Assembly (NCBI GenBank): GCA_022565365.1
Contig: JAIUMW010000004.1
Location: forward strand, 1-43,013
Origin: Oceanicaulis sp.
GTDB taxonomy: Bacteria > Pseudomonadota > Alphaproteobacteria > Caulobacterales > Maricaulaceae
Length of the DNA: 43,013 nt
Direction: 5' to 3'
Part shown: positions 1-9,425 of the stretch, piece by piece
How the letters are laid out: the number at the start of each line of letters is the position of its first letter
How positions within the stretch are numbered: the first letter of the stretch is position 1
Program-made: the position numbers and the translations under genes
The notes under the pieces: generated by a model
Database searches by the model: none
What the model was told of the DNA's origin: nothing
The model's input: only the letters and a program-made list of their open reading frames with translations

Positions 1-2
1 AA

Positions 3-1703
3 ACCGGGATCTTGGGCCCCCTTCGGGGGCGGCTCAATCGGGGCTTTGACCCCCCCGCCACCGCCGCCGCCCGGGGGCGCGGCGCGCTGCCGGCGAATGT
101 GCAGGTGCACGAATTCTTCCTGCAGCCCGGCGCTCTGTTGTCGAACAATCAGGCCCAGCAGGCCTATATGAGCGCCAACTATACGCACGCCGCGCGCGAT
201 CTGCTGGATCGAGGCGTCAATGTCATCGCCCAGATCGTCGCCGTGGACGGCGCCGCGCGCGACCGGGTCAGCCTGTCGTGCAATCCGGACGTGGCGGCCG
301 ATCTCATGCCTTTGGTGGAGGCCTCCCGGCGCGGCGGGCGGCGCATCCATGCCATCGGGCAGATCCACCGCAGCCTGCCCTTTATGTACGGCCCGGCGGA
401 CTGTCCCGCCTCGGTCTTTGACCATCTCATCGATGATGAGGAGGCGCACTTCACCCTGTTCGCCACGCCGCGCCGGCCGGTGGATTCCGCAGACCAGGCC
501 GCCGCCCTGCACATCGCCGGGCTGGTTCCTGATGGCGGCACGCTGCAGATCGGCATCGGCTCGCTGGGCGACGCCGTCTCGGCCGCCCTGATCCTGCGCC
601 ACACCCAGCCCGACGTGTTCGCCGAGACCCAGGCGCGCCTGGCCGCAGACGGCACTCAGCATGCGAGCGAGGCGCGCCCTTTTGAGCATGGGCTCTATGG
701 CTGCAGCGAAATGTTCGTCGACGGCTTCCTCCAGCTCTATCGCGCCGGCGTGCTCAAGCGGCGCGTTTATGATGATCTGGACACCCAGCTGGCGGTCAAT
801 GCCGGGCGGCCGGGCCCTCCTGATGGGGGCGCCGTGCTGCACGGCGGTTTCTTTCTCGGCCCGCCCGCCTTCTATACCGCGCTCAGCGCGATGGCGCCTG
901 AGGAGCGCGCCCTGTTCCCGATGGCGCCGGTCAGCCAGGTCAATCAGCTCTATGGCGGCGAGGCGCTCAGGCGCGCCCAGCGCCAGGGCGCGCGCTTCAT
1001 CAATAACGGCATCATGGCGACACTGATGGGTGCGGTCGTCTCCGACCAGCTGGAGGACGGGCGCGTCATCTCCGGCGTCGGGGGGCAATATAATTTCGTC
1101 GCCCAGGCGCATGCGCTCGAAGATGCGCGCTCCATCCTGATGGTGCGCGCCACCCGCACCAAGGACGGGGATGTGCGCTCCAACATTGTCTGGAATTACG
1201 GCCATGTGACGATCCCGCGCCATTTGCGCGACATCATCGTCACCGAATACGGCGCCGCCGATCTGCGCGGGCAGTGCGACCGCGACGTCATCGCCGACAT
1301 GCTCAACATCGCCGATTCGCGCTTCCAGCCGGACCTGCTGGCGCAGGCCAAAAAAGCCGGCAAGATCGAGCCGGACTATGAAATCCCCGCCGCCTTCCGC
1401 AATAACCGGCCCGAGCGCATCGAAGACGCACTGGCGCCGGCGCGCGAAAGCGGCGCGTTGAAACCCTTCCCCTTAGGCAGCGAATTCACCGATGAGGAAA
1501 TCCGCCTGGGCAAGGCGCTGCGCCATCTGCAGGCGCGCACGCAATCACCCCTGCGCAACGCCGCCTGGCTGGCCGGCGCGCTGATGCGCAAGCCCGGCAA
1601 AGACCACGAAGCCGCGCTCGACCGGATGGATCTGGGCCGGCCCGCCAGCCTGCGCGATCACGCCTATGCCCGCCTCCTGGCCGCCGCCCTCTCCCGGGAC
1701 TGA
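3..1703 (+). CDS. Acetyl-CoA hydrolase/transferase family protein, 5'-truncated
   Basis: The reading frame is open to the left edge, so the TTG at 12 in the ORF track is probably not the true start and the N-terminal part lies outside the window. The protein looks like a family I CoA-transferase or acetyl-CoA hydrolase. Recognisable pieces are VHEFFLQPGALLS near the beginning, the glycine-rich LQIGIGSLGDAVSAAL segment, and the C-terminal-domain stretch GVGGQYNFVAQAHAL followed by VTEYGAADLRGQ. Such enzymes move CoA between acetate or other short acids, or hydrolyse acyl-CoA in the cytoplasm; the substrate cannot be read from sequence. The gene ends 172 bp before bchI and has no obvious photosynthetic role, so it probably marks the left border of the cluster. 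The first ~25 codons (proline/arginine-rich, with long C and G runs) look unlike the family and may reflect sequence error or divergence. Confidence 0.75.
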   Translation, partial: TGILGPLRGRLNRGFDPPATAAARGRGALPANVQVHEFFLQPGALLSNNQAQQAYMSANYTHAARDLLDRGVNVIAQIVAVDGAARDRVSLSCNPDVAADLMPLVEASRRGGRRIHAIGQIHRSLPFMYGPADCPASVFDHLIDDEEAHFTLFATPRRPVDSADQAAALHIAGLVPDGGTLQIGIGSLGDAVSAALILRHTQPDVFAETQARLAADGTQHASEARPFEHGLYGCSEMFVDGFLQLYRAGVLKRRVYDDLDTQLAVNAGRPGPPDGGAVLHGGFFLGPPAFYTALSAMAPEERALFPMAPVSQVNQLYGGEALRRAQRQGARFINNGIMATLMGAVVSDQLEDGRVISGVGGQYNFVAQAHALEDARSILMVRATRTKDGDVRSNIVWNYGHVTIPRHLRDIIVTEYGAADLRGQCDRDVIADMLNIADSRFQPDLLAQAKKAGKIEPDYEIPAAFRNNRPERIEDALAPARESGALKPFPLGSEFTDEEIRLGKALRHLQARTQSPLRNAAWLAGALMRKPGKDHEAALDRMDLGRPASLRDHAYARLLAAALSRD

Positions 1704-1827
1704 CAGCTGATTGAAGACTGGTCCGTCACCTGATCCGGACGCTGCGCGCCTGCCCCCCGGTCCCATGCGCAGCGCAACGGGAGAAACTTGGCCGCAAGCC
1801 GGTGTCAGGAGAAAAAAATTGTGCGAG

Positions 1828-1845
1828 TGTCCAATTTGCTAGACA
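1828..1845. promoter_or_regulatory. PpsR/CrtJ operator upstream of bchI
   Basis: The sequence TGTCCAATTTGCTAGACA matches the PpsR/CrtJ consensus TGT-N12-ACA exactly. It lies 30 bp before the bchI ATG. Flanking half-sites (TGTCA at 1803 and TGACA at 1856) could support a second PpsR dimer, but neither completes a full palindrome. By analogy with characterised bch promoters, PpsR would repress bchIDO and the downstream crtIB genes under oxic or bright conditions. Binding itself is inferred. Confidence 0.8.
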
Positions 1846-1875
1846 CTTGCAGATCTGACAGTCCGAGGCGCATCC

Positions 1876-2883
1876 ATGACCCTGACCTTTCCCTTCCCCG
1901 CCATTGTCGGGCAGGAAGAGATGAAGCAAGCCCTGTTGATCGCTTGCGTCGAACCCAGAGTGGGCGGGGTGTTGATCTTCGGAGATCGCGGCACGGCCAA
2001 GTCCACCGCCGTGCGCGCACTCGCCGGTCTTCTGCCTGAAATCGAGACCTATGAGCACTGCCCCTATAATTCTGCGCCGGGCTCTGAGCCCATTGGCGGC
2101 GACGCCAAATCGCGCGGCTCTGTGGTGCGCAAGCCCACCCCGGTGGTCGATCTGCCGCTGGGCGTGACCGAGGACCGGGTGGTGGGGGCGCTGGATATCG
2201 AAAAGGCGCTGCGCAAGGGCGAAAAGGCGTTCGAGCCGGGCCTCCTGGCGCGCGCCAATCGCGGCTTTCTCTATATCGACGAGGTCAATTTGCTTGAGGA
2301 CCATATCGTCGATCTTCTACTGGACGTGGCGGCCACCGGTGAGAATGTGGTGGAGCGCGACGGGCTGAGCGTGCGTCACCCGGCCAAGTTCGTGCTGGTG
2401 GGCAGCGGCAACCCCGAAGAGGGCGAGCTTCGCCCGCAATTGCTCGACCGGTTCGGCCTGTCGGTGGAAGTGGCCACGCCGCGCGATATCGAACACCGCA
2501 TCGAAGTGGTGCGCCGCCGCGACGCATTCGAACGCGACCCCCACACATTCTGCGAAAGCTGGGCCGAAGCCGGCGCGGAGCTGAGGGAGCGCGTGGCGGC
2601 GGCTCAGAAACTGGTGGCGAAGATCGAAACGCCGGACGCCGTGCTGCGGCGCGCTTCGGAGATTTGCATGGCGCTGGGCGCCGATGGCTTGCGTGGCGAG
2701 CTCACCCTGATACGCGCCGCGCGCGCGCAGGCCGCGTTGGAGGGGTCTGAGGAGATGACGCTGGATCATCTGCGTGCCGTGGCGCCGTCAGCCCTGCGCC
2801 ACCGCCTGCGCCGTGATCCGCTGGACGAGGCCGGTTCCTCCGCCCGCATTGAACGCGGGCTCGCCGAGGCCTTCGCGGCGTGA
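1876..2883 (+). CDS. bchI: Magnesium chelatase ATPase subunit I (BchI)
   Basis: BchI is the AAA+ ATPase subunit of magnesium chelatase. Together with BchD it drives Mg insertion into protoporphyrin IX held by BchH. At 335 residues it has the usual family length. The Walker A motif GDRGTAKST sits at residues 36-44 and the Walker B segment FLYIDEVNLL at 131-140, and the C-terminal part matches the helical lid domain. The ATG at 1876 is preceded by a modest GAGG ribosome site and a perfect PpsR operator. The stop codon overlaps the GTG of bchD by four bases, so I and D, which form a complex, are translationally coupled. It heads the bchIDO-DUF3422-crtIB-tspO run. Confidence 0.97.
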   Translation: MTLTFPFPAIVGQEEMKQALLIACVEPRVGGVLIFGDRGTAKSTAVRALAGLLPEIETYEHCPYNSAPGSEPIGGDAKSRGSVVRKPTPVVDLPLGVTEDRVVGALDIEKALRKGEKAFEPGLLARANRGFLYIDEVNLLEDHIVDLLLDVAATGENVVERDGLSVRHPAKFVLVGSGNPEEGELRPQLLDRFGLSVEVATPRDIEHRIEVVRRRDAFERDPHTFCESWAEAGAELRERVAAAQKLVAKIETPDAVLRRASEICMALGADGLRGELTLIRAARAQAALEGSEEMTLDHLRAVAPSALRHRLRRDPLDEAGSSARIERGLAEAFAA

Positions 2884-4640
2884 GCGAGACCGCCCATATG
2901 CGCGATAGCTGGGGCGAAGCGCGCCTGGCCGCCGCGCTGCTGGCGGTGGATCCGGGGCTGGCCGGCGCCGTGCTGAAAGCCCGCGCCGGCCCGGCGCGCG
3001 ACGCCTGGCTTGAGACCTTGCGCCATCTGGTAAATGAAGCCGCGCCCTGGCGGCGCATTCCGGCGGGCGTAGGCGATGAGGCGCTGCTGGGCGGCGTCGA
3101 TTTGGCCGCGACGCTGAAAGCCGGACGCGCCGTACAGCGCGCAGGCCTGCTGGATGAAATCAGGGACGGCGTGGGCGTGCTGGCCATGGCCGAGCGCGCC
3201 GAGACCGGGCTGGCGGCGCGCCTGGCGATGGCGCTGGACGCCGCCCCGGCGCCGATGATCATCGCGCTGGATGAAAGCGCCGACCCGGATGAAGGCGCGC
3301 CCGGGGCGCTCAGCGAACGCCTCGCCTTTCATCTCGATCTGTCGGCCGTGTCCTTGAGCGATCTCAACACCGCCCCGCCCGGCCATGGCCGCGAATCCAT
3401 CGCCATGGCGCGGGTGCGTCTGCCTCATATCGTGAGCGCCGGCGCCGAGCGCGCCCTGCCCCAGACGGCGGCGGCGCTGGGCATCACCTCTCTGCGGCCG
3501 CCCTTGCTGGCCCTGCGCGCCGCGCGCGCCGCCGCCGCGCTCGATGACCTTGACGAGATTGGCGAGGAACAGGCCGCGCTGGCCGCCCGGCTGGTGCTGG
3601 GACCGCGCGCTCTGCACCTGCCCCATGAAGACGAGGCGCAGGACGACCAGCCGCCCGAAAGCGAACCCGACGCCCCGCCCCGGGACGACGAGGCGAACAA
3701 CGACAATAACGAGCCCGATGAGCAGCCCGACGACCAGCCCGACACCGCCCAGACGCCTGACGAGCTGACCGAGATCACCACCGAGGCCGCGCAGGCCGCC
3801 ATCCCCGCCGGCCTGCTGGCGCGGCTGGAGGCGGGCGCGTCCAACAGCCGGGCGAGCAGCGCGGGCCAGTCCGGCGCGACGCGCAAGAGCGGTCAGCGCG
3901 GACGCCCGGCAGGCACGCGGCGCGGCGATCCGGGCGAGGGCCGCAAGCTGGACGTGCTGGCCACCTTGCGCGCAGCGGCGCCCTGGGGCCGGGTACGGCG
4001 GCGCGGCTGGGACCGGCTGAAATCCGGTCCGGCGCTGGAAGTGCGCCGCGAGGATTTCCGCATCAAACACTTCAAGCAGAAAGCCGAGACGCTCACCATT
4101 TTCGTGGTCGACGCCTCCGGCTCGCTGGCGCTCAATCGCCTGTCCGAGGCCAAGGGCGCGGTGGAGCTGATGCTGGCCGAATCCTATGTGCGGCGCGATC
4201 AGGTCGCGCTCATCGCGTTTCGCGGGACCACCGCCGAGACGCTGCTCCCGCCCACCCGCTCGCTCACCCGCGCCAAGAAGAGCCTGGCCGCCCTGCCCGG
4301 CGGCGGCGGCACACCGCTGGCCACCGCCATCGAAGCGGCTGAAGCGCTCGCCCATGGCGCCGCCCGGCAAGGGCGCACCGTGACGCTGGTCTTCCTTACC
4401 GACGGCGCGGCCAACGTGACCCGCGCCGGAACCGGCGGGCGCGATATCGCCCAGGCCGAAGCCCACGACGCCGCCCGGCGCCTGCGCGCTGCGGGCCATG
4501 CGGCGATCATGGTCGACGTCTCCCGGCGCGGCGCCGAGACTGCCCGCTCCGTCGCGCAGAACATGGCCGCACGCTATGTGCGCCTGCCCGCCGGCAATCC
4601 CGCCGCGCTGGCTGATATTGCCCGGACGGCGGCCGCATGA
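2880..4640 (+). CDS. bchD: Magnesium chelatase subunit D (BchD)
   Basis: BchD is the second AAA+-like subunit of magnesium chelatase and acts as a platform for the BchI ring. At 586 residues it is close to family length. Three parts are visible: an N-terminal AAA-like region (about 1-240) with a degenerate nucleotide site, an acidic proline-rich linker rich in D, E and P (about 245-300), and a C-terminal von Willebrand A domain. Its MIDAS motif DASGSLA lies near residue 408, with a later threonine-containing GGGGTPLA loop. The GTG start overlaps the bchI stop; an in-frame ATG at 2896 is an alternative. The 3' end overlaps the bchO ATG. Confidence 0.96.
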   Translation: MSETAHMRDSWGEARLAAALLAVDPGLAGAVLKARAGPARDAWLETLRHLVNEAAPWRRIPAGVGDEALLGGVDLAATLKAGRAVQRAGLLDEIRDGVGVLAMAERAETGLAARLAMALDAAPAPMIIALDESADPDEGAPGALSERLAFHLDLSAVSLSDLNTAPPGHGRESIAMARVRLPHIVSAGAERALPQTAAALGITSLRPPLLALRAARAAAALDDLDEIGEEQAALAARLVLGPRALHLPHEDEAQDDQPPESEPDAPPRDDEANNDNNEPDEQPDDQPDTAQTPDELTEITTEAAQAAIPAGLLARLEAGASNSRASSAGQSGATRKSGQRGRPAGTRRGDPGEGRKLDVLATLRAAAPWGRVRRRGWDRLKSGPALEVRREDFRIKHFKQKAETLTIFVVDASGSLALNRLSEAKGAVELMLAESYVRRDQVALIAFRGTTAETLLPPTRSLTRAKKSLAALPGGGGTPLATAIEAAEALAHGAARQGRTVTLVFLTDGAANVTRAGTGGRDIAQAEAHDAARRLRAAGHAAIMVDVSRRGAETARSVAQNMAARYVRLPAGNPAALADIARTAAA

Positions 4641-5539
4641 CGATCGCGCGCATCCCGGACAATTGGCCCCATCGCGACGCCAGCCAGATAGTATCGGCGG
4701 GCGGGGTCAGCTGGCATGTCCAGCGCTTTGGCGCCGGCCCGGTCCTGCTGCTCATTCATGGCACCGGCGCGTCAACCCATTCCTTCGATCAGCTGGCGCG
4801 CGCATTGAGCGGCGAGTTCGAGATAATCATGGCCGATCTGCCCGGCCACGGCTTCACCGGTCGGATGGATGCGCCCGAGCTGCCTCTGGTGGCCCAGGCG
4901 CTGGGCGCGCTGATGGCGCGGCTCGGCGTTGAACCCGCTCTCGCAGCGGGCCATTCGGCTGGCGCGGCGGTGGCGCTGCGCATGGTGCTCGATGGAGCCA
5001 TCAGGCCGCAGGCGCTGATCGGCCTCGCCCCGGCGCTGCAGCCCTATGGCGGCGCGGCGGACGGCATCGCGTCCAAAATGGCGCGCCTCGCCCTGCTCAA
5101 TCCGCTGACCCCGCGCCTGTTTTCGATGCGCGCCAATATGGCGAGCGTCGCCCGCCTGATCGCCAAAACCGGCTCCCGCCTCGATGAAGAGGGCGTGGCG
5201 CTCTATCAGCAGCTCCTGAAACAGCCCGGCCACGTGGCCGGCGCGCTGCGCCTGATGGCGCACTGGAAGCTGCGGCCCCTGCTGGCCGACCTACCCCGCG
5301 TGACGACACCTGCGCCCATGGTGATTGGCGAGAATGACCGCGCCAGGCCCCCCGACGATTCCTGGGCCGCGGCCCGGCGCATACCGGGCTGCCAGCAGAT
5401 CCGGCTTCCCGGACTTGGCCATCTTGCCCATGAAGAAGATCCCGGCCAGACGGCCGATATCATCCGCCAGGCTGCGCAGGCAGCAGGGCTTGATGGCGCC
5501 GCCAGCGCACGCACGCACCGCATGGCCGGAGGACACTGA
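4637..5539 (+). CDS. bchO: BchO, alpha/beta hydrolase linked to magnesium chelatase
   Basis: This is an alpha/beta-hydrolase-fold protein of 300 residues found beside bchID in purple bacterial clusters. HGTGAS near residue 40 would form the oxyanion-hole loop. The nucleophile elbow GHSAGA (serine near residue 106) and a late GLGHLAHEE with the catalytic-type histidine are also present. BchO is thought to act at the Mg-chelatase step, but its biochemical reaction is not firmly established. The ATG overlaps the bchD stop (ATGA), and the stop overlaps the next ATG (TGATG), so the whole block appears translationally coupled. Confidence 0.93.
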   Translation: MTIARIPDNWPHRDASQIVSAGGVSWHVQRFGAGPVLLLIHGTGASTHSFDQLARALSGEFEIIMADLPGHGFTGRMDAPELPLVAQALGALMARLGVEPALAAGHSAGAAVALRMVLDGAIRPQALIGLAPALQPYGGAADGIASKMARLALLNPLTPRLFSMRANMASVARLIAKTGSRLDEEGVALYQQLLKQPGHVAGALRLMAHWKLRPLLADLPRVTTPAPMVIGENDRARPPDDSWAAARRIPGCQQIRLPGLGHLAHEEDPGQTADIIRQAAQAAGLDGAASARTHRMAGGH

Positions 5540-6843
5540 TGCCCGCCCTGACCCTGCCCGCCAATCACCCACGCCGCGCCGAGCTGAGCGAAGAGGTTCA
5601 CGCCCGTCCGCCCCAGCCGCTCACCGCGCCGCTGAGCGCCTCCTACATGGTGCTCTATACCGGCCCGGAGGAACAGGCGGCTGACCGGGCGGCCATCGCC
5701 GCCCTCGCCGCCCGCTTCAGCGCGGCGGAGCCATCCGAAGGCGCCACCCATTACAGCGCCCATCTGGGCCCCGTGCGGGTGATCTGGGAGCGCCATACCG
5801 AGTTCACCCGCTACACTTTCATCCGCCAGAGCGGCGATGAGCGCGCCCCGTTCGACAATCCGCCCATCGCCGAGGCGCCCGCCGACTGGCTCGCCAGCCT
5901 GCCCGGCCAGGTGATTTTCGCCGCCCATGTCCTGATGCTCAACACGCCCGACGAGGGCGCGGCGGTGGACGAGACGGCCAAGCGCCTGTTCGGCGACGCT
6001 GAGCTGGTCGGGGCGCGTATCGCATCGGGCGGCGCGGTGGCGCTGACCAGCTTCCGCAGCCATGGCGACGGATTCAACCGCTATCTCATCCGCAATCGCA
6101 GCCTGACGCCGATTCAGGCCGGACGCCTGATGCGCGGGCTTCTGGAGATGGACACCTACCGGATGATGGCGCTGCTGGGCCTGCCGGCGGCGCGCGATCT
6201 GGGGCGGATCATGACCGCACGCGAACAGGAACTGGCGGGCATCACCCATGAGATGGCCGACGGCATCAACTCTGATGAAAGCGGGTTGCTGGACCGGATC
6301 ACGCGGCTGCAGGCCGATATCGAACGGCGCCACTCCCAGCACCGCTACCGCTTTGGCGCCTCTGAGGCTTATTACGGCATTGTGCAGGCCCGCATCGAGG
6401 AACTGCGCGAGCAGCGCCTGGAGGGGTTGCAGACCTTCGGCGAGTTCGTCGAACGCCGCCTGGCCCCGGCCATGAGCACGGTGGAGGCGGTATCTGATCG
6501 TCTCGAATCCATGTCCGAGCATCTGGCGCGCGTGACGCAGTTGCTGTCCACGCGCGTGGCGCTGACCCAGGAACAGCAAAGCCGCCTGCGGCTCGCCGCC
6601 ATGGCCCGCCGCGCCAAGCTCCAGCTGCGCCTGCAGCTGACCATGGAAGGGCTCTCAATTGCGGCCATCACCTATTATGTCGTCGGCCTGATCGCCTATT
6701 TCGCCAAAGGCAGCGAAGTGCTCGGCATGCCGCTGGACGCCGCGATCATCACGGCCGCGGCCGTTCCTGTCGTCGCGCTGGCGCTGATTTTCGGCCTGCG
6801 CCGCGTGCGCGGCCGGCTCGGCAAGTCGGCGCAGGAGGACTGA
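5539..6843 (+). CDS. DUF3422 family membrane-anchored protein
   Basis: This 434-residue protein belongs to the DUF3422 family. The N-terminus carries the family-like HPRRAELSEEVHARPP signature and the middle is soluble. A helical, coiled-coil-prone region spans about 230-360, and two hydrophobic segments (around 372-392 and 398-420) end in a basic tail, which suggests a C-terminally anchored membrane protein. No enzymatic function is known to me. It lies inside the bchIDO-crtIB operon, overlapping the bchO stop and ending 4 bp before crtI, so it should be co-transcribed with photosynthesis genes. It is not a standard PGC member; it may be a passenger or may have acquired a role in membrane or pigment-complex biogenesis. 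Confidence 0.85.
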   Translation: MPALTLPANHPRRAELSEEVHARPPQPLTAPLSASYMVLYTGPEEQAADRAAIAALAARFSAAEPSEGATHYSAHLGPVRVIWERHTEFTRYTFIRQSGDERAPFDNPPIAEAPADWLASLPGQVIFAAHVLMLNTPDEGAAVDETAKRLFGDAELVGARIASGGAVALTSFRSHGDGFNRYLIRNRSLTPIQAGRLMRGLLEMDTYRMMALLGLPAARDLGRIMTAREQELAGITHEMADGINSDESGLLDRITRLQADIERRHSQHRYRFGASEAYYGIVQARIEELREQRLEGLQTFGEFVERRLAPAMSTVEAVSDRLESMSEHLARVTQLLSTRVALTQEQQSRLRLAAMARRAKLQLRLQLTMEGLSIAAITYYVVGLIAYFAKGSEVLGMPLDAAIITAAAVPVVALALIFGLRRVRGRLGKSAQED

Positions 6844-6847
6844 TCCC

Positions 6848-8371
6848 ATGCCCAGAGATTCCGAAACATTGACCGACGGCGAGGATCGCAGACCCCACGC
6901 GGTGGTCATCGGCGCCGGGTTTGGCGGGCTGGCCGCTGCGGTCCGGCTGGGCGCGCGCGGCTATCGCGTGACAATTCTGGAAAAGCTCGATGCGCCGGGC
7001 GGGCGCGCCTATGTGTTCCGCGAGGGCGGCTACGCCTTTGACGCCGGCCCCACCATCATCACCGCGCCCTTCCTGTTCGAGGAGCTGTGGTCGCTGGCCG
7101 GGCGCAAGCTGGAAGATGATGTGGAGCTGAGGGAGATCTCGCCCTTTTACGGTATCCGCTTTGATGACGGGTCGGTGTTCCAGTGCTCGCGCGACCCTGA
7201 AGCCATGCGCGCCGAAGTCGCCAAATTCAACCCGTCCGACGTGGCGGGCTATGAGCGCTTCCTGAAAAAAAGCGAAGAGATTTTCCGCGTCGGCTTCGAA
7301 CAGCTCGGCCATGTGCCGTTCAGCACCATCGCCGACATGGCGCGCATTGCGCCCGACCTGATCCGCCTGTCAGGGCATCGCTCGGTGTACGCCCTGGTCT
7401 CGCAATATGTGAAAGATCCCAAAGTGCGCACCGCGCTGAGCTTCCATCCGCTGCTGATTGGCGGCAACCCGTTCTCGGCCAGCGCGGTCTACTGCCTGAT
7501 CTCCTATCTGGAGCGCAAATGGGGCGTCCACTTCGCCATGGGCGGCACGGGCGAGCTGGTGAAAGGCCTGGTCAATCTGGTGCGCGGCCAGGGCGGCGAT
7601 GTGCGCTGCGGGGCTGAAGTGGAGCAGATCGAGGTGGATGAGGGCAGGGTCACCGGCGTGCGCCTCAACGGTGGCGAGGTGCTGCCCGCCGACATCGTCA
7701 TCTCCAACGCCGAGACGGGGCACACCTACAAACACCTTCTGTCGGGCGCCAAACGCAAGCGCTGGACCGACAAAAAGGTGGAGAGCGCGCGCTACTCCAT
7801 GGGCCTGTTCGTCTGGTATTTCGGGGTGCGCCGGACCTATCCGGATGTGGACCACCACACCATCGTGCTGGGTCCACGCTATCGCGGGCTTCTGGACGAT
7901 ATCTTCCACAGGAAACATCTGGCCGACGATTTCAGCCTCTATCTCCACCGCCCCACCGCCACCGATCCCTCGCTGGCTCCGGAAGGGTGCGAAGCCTTCT
8001 ACGTGCTCTCGCCCGTGCCCAATCTGGACGGCGACACCGACTGGGAAACGAAGGCCGAACCCTATCGCCAGGCCATCGAGAAGCGGCTGGAGGAAACCCT
8101 TCTGCCCGGCCTCAAGGATGCGGTGGAAGTGTCCATGGTGATGACGCCGCTGGATTTCCGCGACCGGCTAAACTCGCTGCGCGGCGCCGCCTTCGGGCTC
8201 GAACCGGTGCTGACCCAGAGCGCCTGGTTCCGCCAGCACAATAAAAGCGAAGACATAGACGGCCTGTATCTGGTCGGCGCAGGGACGCATCCCGGCGCCG
8301 GCGTGCCCGGAGTGTTGTCTTCGGCCCGTGTCCTCGACACAGTTGTTCCCGATGCGAGGACCCATGCCTGA
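6848..8371 (+). CDS. crtI: Phytoene desaturase (CrtI)
   Basis: CrtI is an FAD-dependent desaturase that introduces conjugated double bonds into phytoene to give neurosporene or lycopene at the membrane. The dinucleotide-binding motif VVIGAGFGGLAAA starts near residue 18, followed by the family-typical EKLDAPGGRAYVF and FDAGPTIITAPF. The carotenoid-desaturase C-terminal signature GAGTHPGAGVPGVL is present near the end. At 507 residues the length is normal. The ATG follows the AGGAGGA ribosome site at the end of the DUF3422 gene. The stop overlaps crtB. Whether it performs three or four desaturations cannot be told from sequence. Confidence 0.96.
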   Translation: MPRDSETLTDGEDRRPHAVVIGAGFGGLAAAVRLGARGYRVTILEKLDAPGGRAYVFREGGYAFDAGPTIITAPFLFEELWSLAGRKLEDDVELREISPFYGIRFDDGSVFQCSRDPEAMRAEVAKFNPSDVAGYERFLKKSEEIFRVGFEQLGHVPFSTIADMARIAPDLIRLSGHRSVYALVSQYVKDPKVRTALSFHPLLIGGNPFSASAVYCLISYLERKWGVHFAMGGTGELVKGLVNLVRGQGGDVRCGAEVEQIEVDEGRVTGVRLNGGEVLPADIVISNAETGHTYKHLLSGAKRKRWTDKKVESARYSMGLFVWYFGVRRTYPDVDHHTIVLGPRYRGLLDDIFHRKHLADDFSLYLHRPTATDPSLAPEGCEAFYVLSPVPNLDGDTDWETKAEPYRQAIEKRLEETLLPGLKDAVEVSMVMTPLDFRDRLNSLRGAAFGLEPVLTQSAWFRQHNKSEDIDGLYLVGAGTHPGAGVPGVLSSARVLDTVVPDARTHA

Positions 8372-9425
8372 ACGTTTCGCCAGCCCCGCCGATCTCGACG
8401 CCTGCCGCCGGGCCATCCGCGGCGGATCAAAAAGCTTCTTCGCCGCCTCGCTGCTGCTGCCCGAAGAGGTGCGCGACGATGCCTACGCCCTCTACGGCTT
8501 CTGCCGGCGCGCCGATGACGCGGTGGATGACGGGTTTGACCCGGCCAGGGCCTGCGCCGATCTGAGCTGGCGCCTGGATGAGATTTACGCCGGCCGTCCG
8601 GGCGATGAGCCGGTGGACCGCGCCTTCGCCGATGTGGTGCGCAAGCGCGCCATCCCCAAATCCCTCCCCGCCGCCCTCATTGAAGGCTTCGCCTGGGACG
8701 CCGAGGGCCTGCGCTTTGAAACGATCTCGCAGCTGCGCGCCTATGGTGCGCGCGTGGCGGGATCAGTGGGCGCCATGATGACCCTGGTCATGGGCGTGCG
8801 CTCGCCCGCCGCCCTGTCGCGCGCCTGCGATCTGGGCGTGGCCATGCAGCTGACCAATATCGCCCGCGATGTGGGCGAGGACGCCCGCGCCGGCCGGCTT
8901 TACCTGCCGCTGGAATGGATGAGGGAGGCGGAACTTGAGCCCGCCGCCTGGATCGCCGCGCCGGAATTCGGGCCGCAGATCGCCAGCGTCATCCAGCGCG
9001 TGCTCGAAGAGGCTGACCGCCTCTATGACCGCGCCCGTCCGGGCATTGCGCTTCTGCCCATGGGCTGCCGCCCCGCCATCCACGCGGCTGCGCGCATCTA
9101 TAGAGAGATCGGCGCCGAGGCTGAACGCGCAGGCTGGGATACGGTCAACCGCCGCGTCGTGACGTCCACGGGCCGCAAACTCTCTCTCGCCGCGGCCGGA
9201 TTGCTGGATGCGGCCCTGACGCGCGGCGATGACGAGGCCGCCCCGCTCGCCGAGACCCGCTTTCTCGTCTCTGCAATTCCCCCGGTTCCGCCCGCGCCGC
9301 CGGCGCCGCCCTGGTGGCGGGTGGACGAGCACTGGGGCCGGATGATCGAAATCCTGCTGGCGCTGGAGCTGCGCGAGCAGGAATCGACCCGCCTGCCTGA
9401 TATGAGACGCGAACGGCAGGGCTGA
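8364..9425 (+). CDS. crtB: Phytoene synthase (CrtB)
   Basis: CrtB condenses two geranylgeranyl diphosphates to phytoene, the first committed carotenoid step. The two aspartate-rich regions are clear: YGFCRRADDAVDD near residue 50 and the ARDVGEDARAGRLYLP segment near 165-180. I chose the ATG at 8364, which gives MPERFASPAD and 353 residues. It overlaps the crtI stop in the usual coupled fashion and follows a GAGGA ribosome site. The track's GTG at 8328 and an ATG at 8352 are in frame but lie inside crtI. A proline-rich stretch (VPPAPPAPP) near the C-terminus looks like a species-specific linker. Confidence 0.95.
   Translation: MPERFASPADLDACRRAIRGGSKSFFAASLLLPEEVRDDAYALYGFCRRADDAVDDGFDPARACADLSWRLDEIYAGRPGDEPVDRAFADVVRKRAIPKSLPAALIEGFAWDAEGLRFETISQLRAYGARVAGSVGAMMTLVMGVRSPAALSRACDLGVAMQLTNIARDVGEDARAGRLYLPLEWMREAELEPAAWIAAPEFGPQIASVIQRVLEEADRLYDRARPGIALLPMGCRPAIHAAARIYREIGAEAERAGWDTVNRRVVTSTGRKLSLAAAGLLDAALTRGDDEAAPLAETRFLVSAIPPVPPAPPAPPWWRVDEHWGRMIEILLALELREQESTRLPDMRRERQG

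Noticed and set aside
2766-4499. 577-aa minus-strand ORF opposite bchD
   Set aside because: It is a GC-rich shadow of bchD with glycine/arginine/glutamine-rich composition and no recognisable domains.
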